Shown here piece after piece: positions 36,460-47,250 of a stretch of 64,000 nt of DNA. Origin of the DNA: Peronospora farinosa (taxonomy: Eukaryota > Oomycota > Peronosporomycetes > Peronosporales > Peronosporaceae); contig CANTFK010000785.1 of NCBI GenBank assembly GCA_947646735.1, forward strand, positions 186,001 to 250,000. The letters run 5' to 3'. Numbering within the stretch: the first letter of the stretch is position 1; each line of letters opens with the position of its first letter. The notes below the pieces were generated by a model. It worked only from the letters and a program-made list of their open reading frames with translations, searched no databases and was not told the origin of the DNA. A program made the position numbers and the translations under genes.

Positions 36460-39400
36460 ATGGCCGAGACAAGAGGCGGTGGCTCACCGTCCATTGAGAC
36501 ACTAGCGAGTAGTGCAATTGCAGCTGGCTGTCTTCAGGCAGTCATGAGTATGGTGTATCCGGAGCTGGTAAAGTTTGTGTCGTTCCAAAAAGCGCGTGTA
36601 GCCCGCAGTGACGCCAGGTCGGAACGCACTTCTTCGCGTTACTTCAGACAGGACACACCAGACGACAGCAACTTAAGCTCCGAGCAACAAAACGATTTGT
36701 CTTTTCAGCTGAAGTACCTACGGCAACATTGGTACAGTCACTTAAGGTACTACGGCTTGGACCCAGAACTCCTTGCTATTGTACAGAGAGCTCTTATGTT
36801 CCGGAACAAAGTGTCCCATCAAAGTCAAATGACACGGACGGAGTATGAGACCGCTATTGCTACTTTTGAGAAATTGGCCGATATTATTGAGTGCAACACA
36901 CAAATTCGACAACAAATTCGGGAACTTGTGACCAAATTATTGTCATTTTCACCTGTAGGGAAGAAAGAGACCGACAAAAATCACAATCACCAAGCAGAAA
37001 ATCACAATCACCAAGCAGACAATTACAATAACAAAGTAGAAAATCATACCGAGATCAAGCTGCACGAGAAGGAGATAAAGGCTCACGAGAAGAAAAGTCG
37101 GTTGGAACTTGACCTGACGCAAACAACGCCCACGCCTCCGCCAGCGTCCTTGGATCAGATATTACAGCATGATTATTTGTATGAAGAAGACGAAGATGAG
37201 TACCCGTTGTGGGTGGATCTAAAGCTTATTGGTAATGACTATTTTAACGAGAAGAATTACACAGAAGCAATTGAAGCCTATTCGCAAGGATTGGATGTCG
37301 CGCCGAATCAGGCGGTACTCTATGGTAATCGAGCCATGTGTTATCTACGACTGAAGAAGTTCAAGTTTGCACGTGAAGACGCGGAAAATGCCTTGGATGC
37401 TGATCACTACGAGAATGTCAAGTACTATAGGCTCCTGTCGGAGGCAGTGCTAGGGATGAAAGACTATGACGAGGCGAGGGAGATTTGTGAGGCAGGACTG
37501 GAGCTAGATCCGACCGATGATACACTACTTCGTAGAAAACGCACTGCGGAAGCAATGATTGCAATGGAAAAATTAGACCATGAAAAGGAAAAGAAGAGGC
37601 TTGAGTTAGAGGAACGAGCAAAGGTCGAGGCAGCAAATGCTGCTTTGGTGAACGATGTTCCGGTACCATCGAAGGCCAGTAAACACAGGATCAACAAGAC
37701 AAAGAAGACAAAAAACAAGCGCAAGAAGAAGAATGCAGCACCCAAAATGGAATTAGTGCCGATGATCAAATACCAGGAAGTGCCTGCGAAATGGATTGAG
37801 ACGCATTTCCGTGGATCGCGGCGCCTGAGGTTATACCAGCAAGGCATGGAAAGTCTGGCGATGGCTGCAAATGCACTTCTTCAGGTTACTGACAGCATTG
37901 GGACACCAGGTAGATCAAAGTTACCGCTTGGCCAGCTGGTCGAAGAGGGCATGACAAACCTTCGTAAAGCTGGCGAAGCTGGCATTGCTGAGGCTTGGTT
38001 TCGTCTTGGTGTACTTTACAGCAGCAACGTTCGAAAAGGCATGCCCTTGACAGCTAATCCTTTCAAGATGGTAGAATGCTTCCAGAAAGCAGCTGAGTTG
38101 CGACCATTTATTAAGCCGCCTGGAATTCGTGTGTTCCCACACCAAGGTGTCGCGGAAGCTGAAAATGAGCTAGGAGTTTGCTATCGGGACGGGAAACCAG
38201 CTTCTGTTGTTGACGTTGATCTAGAAAAGGCGTTCCACTACTTCTTGCGTTCGGCAGAACATGACTTTCCTGTAGGCCAGTACCACGTCGCGGTTGCCTA
38301 CTCAACGGGGAGTGGAACGCCTGTTGATGCATTTGCAGCACGAATGTGGACATCACGTGCGGCGCAGCACGGATTGCCTGAAGCGCAGCAATACCTTGCT
38401 CAACTGTTCGGAAGTGGCTTTGGTGGAAAACGCGACGAAAGTCAGGCTCGAGAATGGTCTCTTGCAGCCTGCCAAAACCGACTCACAGACTTAGTGTTGA
38501 GACATGATTTTGGTGAGGTCACCGCGGTTGGCAGCGGTGAAACTGCAGACAAGTTTTGTACTCCCACGGTAGCACAACGCAAGAAGGCTGTTTTCCAGGA
38601 ATTTTACGACGCGTATCTGGGTGAAGGTTGCAATGGTGACGGTGCTAAATTCGGTGGTAATATTAATAGCGACGGCGAAGAGATACCGATGACAAAGGTG
38701 AGGTCAAATACACCGAAGGCCGCATCTTTCTACAATCTCATAGGCTTAGTTGGCATCTACCGACCACCTTCTGCTGTTATTGACGACGAGATCCAAACTC
38801 GCGCTCGGACTGGAGGCATCACGGCTTGCAAGTACCTGGTGTCAGAAAAGCTTCTTGGAACTGCGGCTAAGTTGTTTGTTTCTGGGGACCTGAAAGGTGC
38901 TCTACGAGATATGAAGAAGGCCAATTTAATATGGGAACGGCCAAAAGGTGTTTTCACGACGGCTAGCTCTACAGGCCTGCTGCCGAAGATTCTTGAAGAA
39001 GCTGCCGTAAGTCTTCAGATCAACCCGAGGGATGTTGATGCGGCATACGTGATCGGCCAATGGGAGATTATGAGCGACCAAGACATTATCCCTTATTGGA
39101 AACGGTGTGTAAAAATGCATCCGAAAGAAGCTTCCTTTCACTTTCATCTGGGCGCTGCGTATTTGACACTCCAACGCTACAATGACGCCATGATTGCAAT
39201 GGAAGCCGCCTTGGCAATCGAAAAGAAACCGGATTGGCTTTTCTGGCTGGCTGCACCGATGGTTGGATTAGGTATGATGGATTCGGCAATGTCTGTTTAC
39301 GAAGAATACGTAAGCACTAATTCTCCGGATGAGCGGTACATACCAGACGCGTACTATTGTATCGGTGCATTGTATTTCAAGCAGTACAACAATGCTATGG

Positions 39401-39831
39401 CTACTGTCTACCATGAACTCGGACAGATCGCGGAGTGTGTTGCCATTCGTTTTCCTGCCTTTCATACTTCGGTTCTTCACGACGCCCCAAAGGAAGCACT
39501 TCGTTCTGGTATGAAAAAGAGCGGGTTAATGGAGCCTTCGGTGGTTGCAAATATTATGGCTCAAAACATGGTTGATTGTGGGTTCTGTAAGTCACCGATA
39601 AAAGCTACTCAACTGCTCGGCCACAAGTTATCCAAGTGCCCACGACGGACTATAATGTGCCAAGATTGCAACGAACATATGGTTTTTGATTCTCTTCAGG
39701 CTCACAGACATTTACGGCATGCTCCTGATGATGACGGCAAAAGAAAGAAGGGGAACGATAAAAAGCACTTAGAGTCTACCGTCACGAATTCGTTTCCACA
39801 GCAAGTTGAGTCTACAAAAGCCACATGGTAG
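36460..39831 (+). CDS. HEPN-like, TPR, Sel1 and zinc-finger protein (1123 aa)
   Basis: The single large exon starts at ATG 36460; the frame extends nine codons upstream but without an ATG. Residues 80-160 form a helical domain with R115-N-K-V-S-H120, which fits the R-N-x3-H motif of HEPN domains such as Swt1-type. Residues 172-200 are an Asn/His-rich direct repeat. Residues 251-352 hold three TPR motifs (GNDYFNEKNYTEAIEAYSQG). A Lys/Glu-rich segment (370-430) follows. Then come Sel1-like repeats (AEAWFRLGVLY, AENELGVCYRDG, PVGQYHVAVAY) and another TPR block (FHFHLGAAYLTLQRYNDAM). The C-terminus has paired zinc-binding sites (C1040, C1043, H1055, C1060; C1067, C1070, H1082, H1087) like a TRAF-type finger. 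It is probably a scaffold or RNA-processing protein; RNase activity is inference. Confidence 0.75.
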   Translation: MAETRGGGSPSIETLASSAIAAGCLQAVMSMVYPELVKFVSFQKARVARSDARSERTSSRYFRQDTPDDSNLSSEQQNDLSFQLKYLRQHWYSHLRYYGLDPELLAIVQRALMFRNKVSHQSQMTRTEYETAIATFEKLADIIECNTQIRQQIRELVTKLLSFSPVGKKETDKNHNHQAENHNHQADNYNNKVENHTEIKLHEKEIKAHEKKSRLELDLTQTTPTPPPASLDQILQHDYLYEEDEDEYPLWVDLKLIGNDYFNEKNYTEAIEAYSQGLDVAPNQAVLYGNRAMCYLRLKKFKFAREDAENALDADHYENVKYYRLLSEAVLGMKDYDEAREICEAGLELDPTDDTLLRRKRTAEAMIAMEKLDHEKEKKRLELEERAKVEAANAALVNDVPVPSKASKHRINKTKKTKNKRKKKNAAPKMELVPMIKYQEVPAKWIETHFRGSRRLRLYQQGMESLAMAANALLQVTDSIGTPGRSKLPLGQLVEEGMTNLRKAGEAGIAEAWFRLGVLYSSNVRKGMPLTANPFKMVECFQKAAELRPFIKPPGIRVFPHQGVAEAENELGVCYRDGKPASVVDVDLEKAFHYFLRSAEHDFPVGQYHVAVAYSTGSGTPVDAFAARMWTSRAAQHGLPEAQQYLAQLFGSGFGGKRDESQAREWSLAACQNRLTDLVLRHDFGEVTAVGSGETADKFCTPTVAQRKKAVFQEFYDAYLGEGCNGDGAKFGGNINSDGEEIPMTKVRSNTPKAASFYNLIGLVGIYRPPSAVIDDEIQTRARTGGITACKYLVSEKLLGTAAKLFVSGDLKGALRDMKKANLIWERPKGVFTTASSTGLLPKILEEAAVSLQINPRDVDAAYVIGQWEIMSDQDIIPYWKRCVKMHPKEASFHFHLGAAYLTLQRYNDAMIAMEAALAIEKKPDWLFWLAAPMVGLGMMDSAMSVYEEYVSTNSPDERYIPDAYYCIGALYFKQYNNAMATVYHELGQIAECVAIRFPAFHTSVLHDAPKEALRSGMKKSGLMEPSVVANIMAQNMVDCGFCKSPIKATQLLGHKLSKCPRRTIMCQDCNEHMVFDSLQAHRHLRHAPDDDGKRKKGNDKKHLESTVTNSFPQQVESTKATW

Positions 39832-41199
39832 TTTGCATGATCGGACAACGCCACTTTCATCTCGTGAATGACATCTTAAAAGTTACCGATGGAATGAGTA
39901 ACCAGACAGTATTCTCATTACGGATGGTAATCGGACAACGCTGGACTTTGCGAGTGAATTGCGTCGATGACATGTCGATCGAATGTTGTATTCCTATTGC
40001 AGCCATTTGATGGAGCTGAAGTATATCGATGCTTGCCTTGTGGCATCACTCGCCGCCACTAGAAATGATTGACCGACATACAACCGCTGTGCCTACGCAG
40101 CATGAAGCTTACAAATAGAAGGTGATGTCGGATTAGTCGGCTCGAGAGTTGATACCGAATTTTAACCCATGGCTAGGAGTCCCATTGGAACATGGTCTTG
40201 CAGTAAGCTCGTGTTGGTACTGCAAAAAATGCGTGCTCTTGTCCATTCCTGCATTTATTACGCAACATCGCTCAGGACCAAGCGCATTTGCACTCGTGAT
40301 TTTGACTTTCACGCTTTTACAAAAGCAAGTTTTGAAATGAGTGAACAGCTCACAACCTGAATCTTGGAAGTGTAAGTCCATTTTACGCCAAGTTTGGACA
40401 GCACCTTCATCACGTATGCCAAACGGCCTCGCCACTGTTGTGTAACGTAATGCCGGACCTGCGAAGATTGTGCCTTCGTTGCCGTTGTAGCAACAAAAAG
40501 AAGACGTGTATGTACCAGTTTCGGTAGATTCGAAAATGAAATGACGCTTCATGTACGTGAGTTTCTGGTTTCGGTAGACCAGATCAGCATCCGAATTCAG
40601 AGTTGCTTATCTCTCGTGGAAAACTTGGATGTAAACAATGAAAGTCCACGGCGTAACTTGAAAGAGTGAAACAAAGTACAGCATTATCAGTGTCGATAAC
40701 CCATTAGTTCGTCATAGACACGTATGTACCCTCATCCGGGTTTGCAATAGCTCGGACCAATGATGCTATCTATTCACGATGATGTCTTAGGTACCAAATG
40801 GCATGAACTTGGTCCGCGATGTTGATGTGCATTGAAACGATCTAATCTCAAGGGTGTCTGGTACTTGCTAAGACCGTAAGGTGTGTGAAGATGCTGGCAA
40901 GATGGAAAAGCAGCGTTGATGATGAACCGGATAAAAAGGTTTACAAGACAGTATTGCTGCAAGTTGACTGAATTCGGGCAGTGCCACGCTAGTATCAGGG
41001 TGAATTGGTTCAAGCGGCGGAGGATACCAACATATGAAGCAAGAGAGTTATACAACACATGACAACGACCTGTAACTTTGCTACGAAGGTGTAGATGCAA
41101 GTAAGAGACCATCGACTTATTCCTTAGCAACACACGTTCCAATGAGTTCGTGATCAAACATACAATGTCTTGAAGATTTACAAGGCTCGAGCCTATTCC
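39832..41199. other. Intergenic region between convergent genes
   Basis: The 1.4 kb lie between the ends of two convergent genes. Apart from the unrecognised minus-strand ORF at 40133-40552 I see no gene, repeat or RNA. Some of it must be 3' untranslated sequence of both neighbours. Confidence 0.5.
40133..40552 (-). CDS. Unrecognised ORF (139 aa)
   Basis: The frame stays open about 20 codons upstream of this Met before a stop. It is Cys- and Phe-containing with ordinary amino-acid composition and no signal peptide or known motif. It could be a remnant of a larger gene or chance. It overlaps a plus-strand ORF of similar quality. I do not recognise it. Confidence 0.2.
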   Translation of the reverse strand: MKRHFIFESTETGTYTSSFCCYNGNEGTIFAGPALRYTTVARPFGIRDEGAVQTWRKMDLHFQDSGCELFTHFKTCFCKSVKVKITSANALGPERCCVINAGMDKSTHFLQYQHELTARPCSNGTPSHGLKFGINSRAD

Positions 41200-42696
41200 T
41201 TAGTATTTCGCGTCTGTCATCATCCTGACGTAGTACGGTTCATCCTGAAATTCAGCTGGACAAAACGGGAACAAGACACCTTCTTTCTCGGGATTGAAAA
41301 GGTGCTTGCCAGCGTCGACACCGACGTAGATACCAGCGATAGTGCAAATGCTAGATGTAGCGATGCATAGCAGCTTTTCCCACGCCGGGATCTTGGTCCA
41401 GAACACCTTGAGGTAGAAGACGAAAGGCACGATGAGACTTGACATTGTAATAGCGGTAGCACCCGTTAAATCAGTGAGGTTGAGGAAACTGTCGCGAAGC
41501 AGGATGGAAAGCACGACTAGAATGGTAATCAACACCAAACGCAGTACGACGTAGCGAATGACGTTGACACCGCCCTTGTACTCGGAGAGATCTTCATCGG
41601 CAATCATTGTGTTGGGTACCGACATACAACTGGCGGCTTGAAGGCGGCTGACACGGTCATTGTTGCTCTCGAGTTCAGCAGGTGTCGACGCAACGAGGTA
41701 CGAAACCTTGTCGTTCTGCGGGGCAGTCTCTTCGGAAGTCGTAGGTGCGTGCATTCCAAGAAGTAAACGCTCGAACATGTAGAAAGCAGGATGTAGGAAG
41801 CACGTGAAGGCAACCGAGAGATGCACCTGCATAAAGAGGAAGGCCATGACAACAGCAGCACGGGAGGAAGTAAATTCAAGAGTCGTTGACGCGAACGGGT
41901 CCGTAGCGTTGACAACAACAAAAAGGAGATTGCCAGACATTTGACACCCTCCCACAAGGTATCCCGTAATGGCAATGCTCATGAAAAAAACTATAGAGAT
42001 GAGGAGACTGATAGTAATGACACGGGGCATACGTTCTGGCTGTGAATGTAACCGTTGAATGTCTGGAACCACCGTAGCAGCAGCGTACGCAAGCGAGAGG
42101 TTACCAAAGGTGGTGATGACTTGATGAGGGGTTACACTGGCAGTGGGTGGCTTTGGGTGTCCACGCATTTCATAGACCAGGATCGCAATGCCAATAAAGT
42201 CAGCAACGATTGTACCGAGACATCCAGCCATGGCCATACCGGTGCTCTCCTTCATGGTAGGAATCAAAGCAACGGGAACAATCATGAGAGCCATGAAGAT
42301 GATCCATACGGACTGGCTGAAACAGTCTGGGAATAGTACATCCAATAAAGAACCTCCAAGGACGAGGAACGCACAAGGTAGCATCAAACAGACCCCCATT
42401 TGTGAAACCACGACGAGAAGACGTCCTCCTTTTCCAGCAACCCATTCGCCCAAATCACCGTACGTTCGTACAGAAGATGGGGCTTGTAAAAGCACTTTGG
42501 ACAAGACCACTGCCGAGTAGATATTTGCAAAACCCATAAAGACTAGTGCACTAGTTGCATAGAACCACCCAGCACGAGCGTAATTTGAAGGCATTCCTAG
42601 GGAACCGATACCGCAGACGCAGCAGAAAATATTAAAAGTCGCTTTTGCATCTTCAAATGTAAAGAAAGCTGACGTTTTCGAAGCGGATTGTGCCAT
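41200..42696 (-). CDS. Amino acid/auxin permease family (AAAP) transporter (498 aa)
   Basis: This is a secondary transporter for amino acids, probably coupled to protons or sodium, in the plasma or a vacuolar membrane. The first hydrophobic segment carries the family signature (NIFCCVCGIGSLGMPSNYARAGW, residues 22-44, with the GxGxLGxP pattern). About eleven hydrophobic segments follow, with an LSLAYAAATVVPDIQ segment near the middle that matches the conserved helix 6 region. A hydrophilic loop near residues 310-365 separates the last four helices, and the length is usual for the family. Single exon. An Inr/FPR element sits 20-38 nt upstream of the ATG. The substrate cannot be told. Confidence 0.9.
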   Translation of the reverse strand: MAQSASKTSAFFTFEDAKATFNIFCCVCGIGSLGMPSNYARAGWFYATSALVFMGFANIYSAVVLSKVLLQAPSSVRTYGDLGEWVAGKGGRLLVVVSQMGVCLMLPCAFLVLGGSLLDVLFPDCFSQSVWIIFMALMIVPVALIPTMKESTGMAMAGCLGTIVADFIGIAILVYEMRGHPKPPTASVTPHQVITTFGNLSLAYAAATVVPDIQRLHSQPERMPRVITISLLISIVFFMSIAITGYLVGGCQMSGNLLFVVVNATDPFASTTLEFTSSRAAVVMAFLFMQVHLSVAFTCFLHPAFYMFERLLLGMHAPTTSEETAPQNDKVSYLVASTPAELESNNDRVSRLQAASCMSVPNTMIADEDLSEYKGGVNVIRYVVLRLVLITILVVLSILLRDSFLNLTDLTGATAITMSSLIVPFVFYLKVFWTKIPAWEKLLCIATSSICTIAGIYVGVDAGKHLFNPEKEGVLFPFCPAEFQDEPYYVRMMTDAKY

Positions 42697-42715
42697 GATC
42701 GAGTCTCACCTAAGC

Positions 42716-42734
42716 GGAAGAATGACGAATGAGC
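42716..42734 (-). promoter_or_regulatory. Oomycete-type Inr/FPR element of the transporter gene
   Basis: The minus strand reads GCTCATTCGTCATTCTTCC, matching the oomycete initiator and flanking promoter consensus GCTCATTYYNCAWTTT with few mismatches. It lies 20-38 nt upstream of the start codon, so the 5' leader would be very short. Confidence 0.65.
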
Positions 42735-43328
42735 TTTTGGGGCAGCACTACGAGCACTTTGTGATGATATACAACTTGCAATATAAATTTCATGGCTTTC
42801 GTAAGGGCGTTTATACACTTAGTGGCTGCGGACATCATCTGAGCCGATCATTATCTAGGCAATATTTAGTGGTGGGTCTGCCCTGTGTACAGTATCAAAT
42901 GATTTTAAGTTCCCATTCGCTAACGCGCCGTCCATCGGATGGGGAGATTCGAGTCTGATGCCGTCCTTTTCATGTTATACACGATAATGTTACAGATAAA
43001 GCCACAGCTTGTATATGTTGATAACTTTGTTAACTCTCTCTCAATTGCTATAGATTAATAATAGTGTTTGATTAATATACTTGAAAGTATTTGGATGGTA
43101 AAAAAGGTAAGGGATTAGACACGTCCTATAGGTGTTGATAATCATGAACTGGGCTGTGTATTATAGAGCCAGATTGAATTGCCGACCTTCTAAATTCCAG
43201 GATCATGGTATAAGTTCGCTTTTTTTGTGTATACCCGATAGTGCATAAATTTTCATCTTGAAGTAAAAAAGATGATAATTCTGAGATAGGCATTTGCTGA
43301 CTGTCGCAAATCATTTCTTACGTACTAG
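42735..43328. other. AT-rich intergenic sequence
   Basis: It is AT-rich with short ORFs only. I see no gene or clear repeat. It leads into the satellite-like region. Confidence 0.5.
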
Positions 43329-44700
43329 GGTGTGTACCGTCGTTCCGACGGACATGGTTTTATGCTGATAATGCATACTTAGGGGTGTTCCCGTCGTTTC
43401 GACCGATGGGTGCACAAATTTGACGCTGATCGTAGGTGCACTGATCGTATATTGACTTAGGTAATTGATTAGTGTTAAAGGTAATGTGTTTGAAGGTCAA
43501 TATGTACCTGTCGTATCAAAAGTTAGGGTGTTCACCCGTCGTTTCGACGAACATGGTCTGCCTTTTCACCTGTAAACCCATCATTTAACGTTAGATAATT
43601 CGATTGACTCAGGGTAAAGATGGATATGAAGGCAATGTGTACTCGTCTATTCGTCAATTTTTTCATTTGATCACCCGTCATTTTAACGGTACGAAGTTGC
43701 ATACATAGGCATCTTAAACGCAGCAATTTGCTAGGGTGTTTACCCGTCATTTCCGCGAATGTAGTATGCGAAGTCTACCAAAATAGTTTCTTTATTGAGT
43801 TTATATCACGTCGTTTTGATGGAACGCTGCGCAAGACGACACTGCTACGGTGTGCCCGTCGCTCCGACAAATCGTACGGCCAACCCTACGCTGATAGTAT
43901 ATTGTCCCATTTAGGGTATTTACTCGTCGTTCCGACGGACATGGTTTTATGCTAATAATAAATTTATAGTGACGGGTACGAAGTGGAATGTGTGCCTGTT
44001 GTTCCGAGCATCATCCGTTTAATTATATAGCATGATATAGCATGATGGACGGATTTATTTTATAGATTTTACTATACATATTTCAGTCATGATACCCACT
44101 CCTATATATGGATGTCCGACGACAATTATTGCTAGACCTGAGACATATTACTAATTTATACAACAGTGATGGAAATCTGCTTACATTAATATAAGAGTGC
44201 TCACCCATCGTTTCGACGGAAATCTCCGAGCGGACCATAAATATAAAATTAATTAAATGAAAAGTACCGAATGTTAATGTGTTAATCAGCTTTTTTCATG
44301 CTACTTTCAGCTGTATGCAGCTTTTTTAAACTGAATTCTAGGGCGTTTATCTGCCGTTCCGACGAATAGGTGCACAAATTTTACGCTGATAGCATATTGG
44401 CCCACCATTTTACCTTATTATACATCCAGTTTACTAAGGTAAATTAATATATTTATGTTCAATGTGTAAAAAAGACAATGTGTACGCGTCGACGTCGACC
44501 AATGTATACCTGTAGTTTCGCAGATCAATGTGTACCCGTCGTTCCCACAGACACAGTAAGCGAAGTCATCTTTTGATCTTCGTACCCATCATTTTAATTC
44601 TATATACCCGGTTTACTAAGGTAAAATTATCGGTATAACTTGAATGTAAACTTGTCGTTTCGTACTGTAGAATATCCGGTTGACTCAGGTAATTGAATAA
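43329..44700. repeat. Degenerate satellite-like repeats with a hairpin core
   Basis: More than ten spaced, diverged copies of a motif like GGTGTTCACCCGTCGTTTCGACGGACATGG occur here. The core CCGTCG-TTY-CGACGG can fold into a 6-bp hairpin. Clear sites are 43337-43351, about 43391-43405, 43535-43550, 43925-43937, 44193-44210 and 44350-44365. Between them other short elements recur: TGCACAAATTTTACGCTGAT (43411, 44371), ACGGACATGGTTTTATGCT (43348, 43935) and GGTTTACTAAGGTAA-like (44427, 44610). The layout suggests decayed units of a longer repeat. No coding capacity is seen. Confidence 0.65.
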
Positions 44701-44881
44701 GTATGATGCATTACATGTGAGTCGATTCGCTAATTGTACCTAAATCCAGTTCAACCTGATCACTACGCTTACTTTTTCCACTTTGTAGTGTCTTCGTTGA
44801 GCAAGGAGCCCATGTTTTGACTTACGAATCTAAGGCATGTGTCTCATTTACTATTAAAAAAGCTGTGTTGATATAGAAATA

Positions 44882-44979
44882 TGTAATGATGCATATGAAC
44901 ATTTATGTGTTCCATCGTTTCGTTTATAAATTATGCAAGGTGTAATGATGCATATGAACATTTATATGTGCCATCGTTA
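44882..44979. repeat. Two-copy direct repeat (about 38 bp, period 59)
   Basis: TGTAATGATGCATATGAACATTTAT-type sequence starts at 44882 and again at 44941, with a few differences near the end. It lies in AT-rich sequence just beyond the hairpin repeats. A further 200 bp with CAGCCAATCC/TAGCCAATCC repeats and an end reading GACAGACAGTATTC before an AT-rich stretch could be a transposon terminus. Confidence 0.7.
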
Positions 44980-45218
44980 TGTATATAAGTGTTATAGATA
45001 GAAGCACGATATATGGACACTCTGTTATGGAATCTGCACATGTAATTATCAATACAAAAAGGCAAACTCTGCCAATGCGTTATGAGCCAAAAATGCATAA
45101 TCAGCCAATCCAAAAGTAGCGAATAATGCAAAAGTAGCCAATCCGAATGCCGGAAAAGGATCAAACGGACAGACAGTATTCTTTTATTATATAGATTTTA
45201 TCGAAAACACATAACGTC

Positions 45219-46420
45219 GTGAATATATTACTAGCAATCCTGTCATATTGCCTAAGTGCGCTTTTAGGTCGTCTAGAAAAGGTGCATCACCTCGTCTCTC
45301 GTCTACCTTACAGACCAGATATTATGGACTCGTCGAGTGCAGCGCGAAGTCCAAATGGACAATTGAGACCATGGACTTTTGCCACGGATTTATACCGGAG
45401 CTCACTGACGGTTCGTCGTTTGAACGACAGACTATTTGTCGCGATATTTAGAATTGGGGTCTGGTAGTTTGAGGCGCATTCGCAGCTTTTGTTGGTTCCC
45501 TTTGGTCTGTGTCGGACACAACGTCGAGTCATTTCATCACGAAGGCCTTTGGCAAGCAAGTTTTCCGGTTCTACGAAAAACCTGTCACCTTTGGCTCTCG
45601 TTGAGTGGCCTTTTCTTATTGACAACAATAGATGAATGGCACTGCGCAGCGCTCGGAAAATGCCGACGCAAGTAATGGCCTCACACCATATCAAGTCTGG
45701 ACAAGGTACAGAGTGGCGACGAGACAATAATTGTGTTATTACGCTGCGCGAAACGAAAACGATAGTTTTAGAAAGACATTGGCCTGCAGCGGCAGTGAGA
45801 AGACCATTTGTTATCTGTTTTGAAAATGTCCTAACGCCGCAGCGCTTTGGGATAAACTTATTGGTCACTGGATCGGGCAGCAAGTTTCACCGTCAATTGA
45901 CCCACACTTCTTGGCGGCCTGTGCCAGTCGACGGGTTCACAACATCCCCTCGTACCAATCTATTTTTTTATATCTCCTGGTTTCATACGCTTTAGCGGAC
46001 TTGATTCTAAACGCGTTTGGACACAAATTTGGCACGTCTTCGCGACATTATGTCAAACATGAATATGGGTAGACAGGAATGCAACTATCTACATGGCTGT
46101 CACACTTCACTTTCCCAGCAGCATCGCCGGTTTTTGGTTATTAGCTCCGAGCAGGCGCAAGGAGGGAGCATCGACAAATAGCGTCAGCCACACATGGTGC
46201 CTTGCTTTATGCTTGCATCGAGTTGCTGGAGCGCGACCCTAGAGGGCCACCGGGTTCTTCGGTGGCCTGTCGCGATATACCGCCGGGCCTACCAACGCTG
46301 GTATCCTGGCTCAGGACTTGGTAGAGCTGGCGTATGCGCATCATAAAACATGAACAGTCTGTTCGAACCGTCAATGAGGTCCGAGATTCTTAACGTCTCC
46401 GCCAATTCAACAAAGTGACT
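45219..46420 (+). pseudogene. Probable decayed transposable-element coding sequence
   Basis: Frames on the plus strand show recognisable but broken protein-like stretches, for example one near 45,830-45,960 (PNAAALWDKLIGHWIG) that resembles the C-terminal zinc region of LINE-type reverse transcriptases, followed by many stops. Minus-strand ORFs here, such as 45308-45883, look like shadows. The LINE assignment is tentative. Confidence 0.3.
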
Positions 46421-47250
46421 TGAACTCGCTGAAAACGACCTTCCACTGCGGTTGCAGTTCATTCGCAATTGTCTTGTAGCAACCCAACACCAAAAGACCA
46501 TAGCACATATCAATGATGTCCGACTCTACCCGCCATCTCTTTACGCCCCTTAAGCTTGATCCAAAATCTTGAGCTGAAGAACCACGTTGTATTCGTCGTT
46601 GATGTGCCAATGCCGACCACGAACCGTTACCAAAAGGTGAATATCACGGCGACAGCGCACGCGTGCAGATGTGGCACATGAGAAATATTTAACTCGGTAT
46701 TGCGATACGAGAGAGATCACACTTTGAGCCAACTACAAACTTGTCAACTTTCGAGCCCATCGGCGTCACAATGCATGCAATTTCCTCCGTCTCGGGGGGG
46801 GGGGGGGGGGAATTGCATGCATCGTGGAGGGTTAGAGCACATCGGCTGTGCATGTAAAACCCAGCACGTTTTGATAATGTCGAGTGACCCTTTATGCAGT
46901 CATGACCAATCGCACAAAACAGTGGTTCTTTCGAGAACCTCGTGCCGTTCTTATAAAGCTTGTCATGATTTCGTTTCTTTCTTGACTCGATATACGCATT
47001 CTTCCTAACTAAAGCATGGGCAGGGAGGACAGCCTCACGTCTACCATAGACAGCTGAGTAACCATAGTATCGGATATCCTCGCGTCGAATGGTGCCTACC
47101 CTCGTACAATGCTTAGTCGGTTCCACGGCGCCCTGGTTTTCAAATAATTCTTCCTTACTTTGCAGACCGAACCGAGTGCAGGAACTACAGTAGTCAACCA
47201 AGTGGTCGGCATTGAAGTTGCCTGCCTAGTTATTTAAGTAAGCGTGTATG
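46421..47250. other. Unclassified debris with G-run foldback
   Basis: Broken coding-like pieces occur on the minus strand (for example around 46,900-47,200, a Tyr/Arg-rich stretch), but no family could be named. It contains the G17 tract and its 12-bp flanking inverted repeat, described separately. Confidence 0.3.
46771..46822. repeat. 12-bp inverted repeat enclosing a 17-G tract
   Basis: ATGCATGCAATT at 46771-46782 is repeated in reverse complement at 46811-46822. Between them lies TCCTCCGTCTC followed by 17 G residues (46794-46810). The tract could form G-quadruplex structures, and its length may be unreliable in the assembly. Confidence 0.85.

Noticed and set aside
40774..41157. 127-codon minus-strand ORF downstream of the transporter
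   Set aside because: No domain or signal is seen, and it probably lies in untranslated sequence.
45308..45883. 191-codon minus-strand ORF
   Set aside because: No motif, and the plus strand at the same place shows broken transposon-like protein sequence, so this is probably a shadow.
46689..47201. 170-codon minus-strand ORF spanning the G17 tract
   Set aside because: Its Pro run comes from the G tract, the rest has no known motif, and the region is debris.
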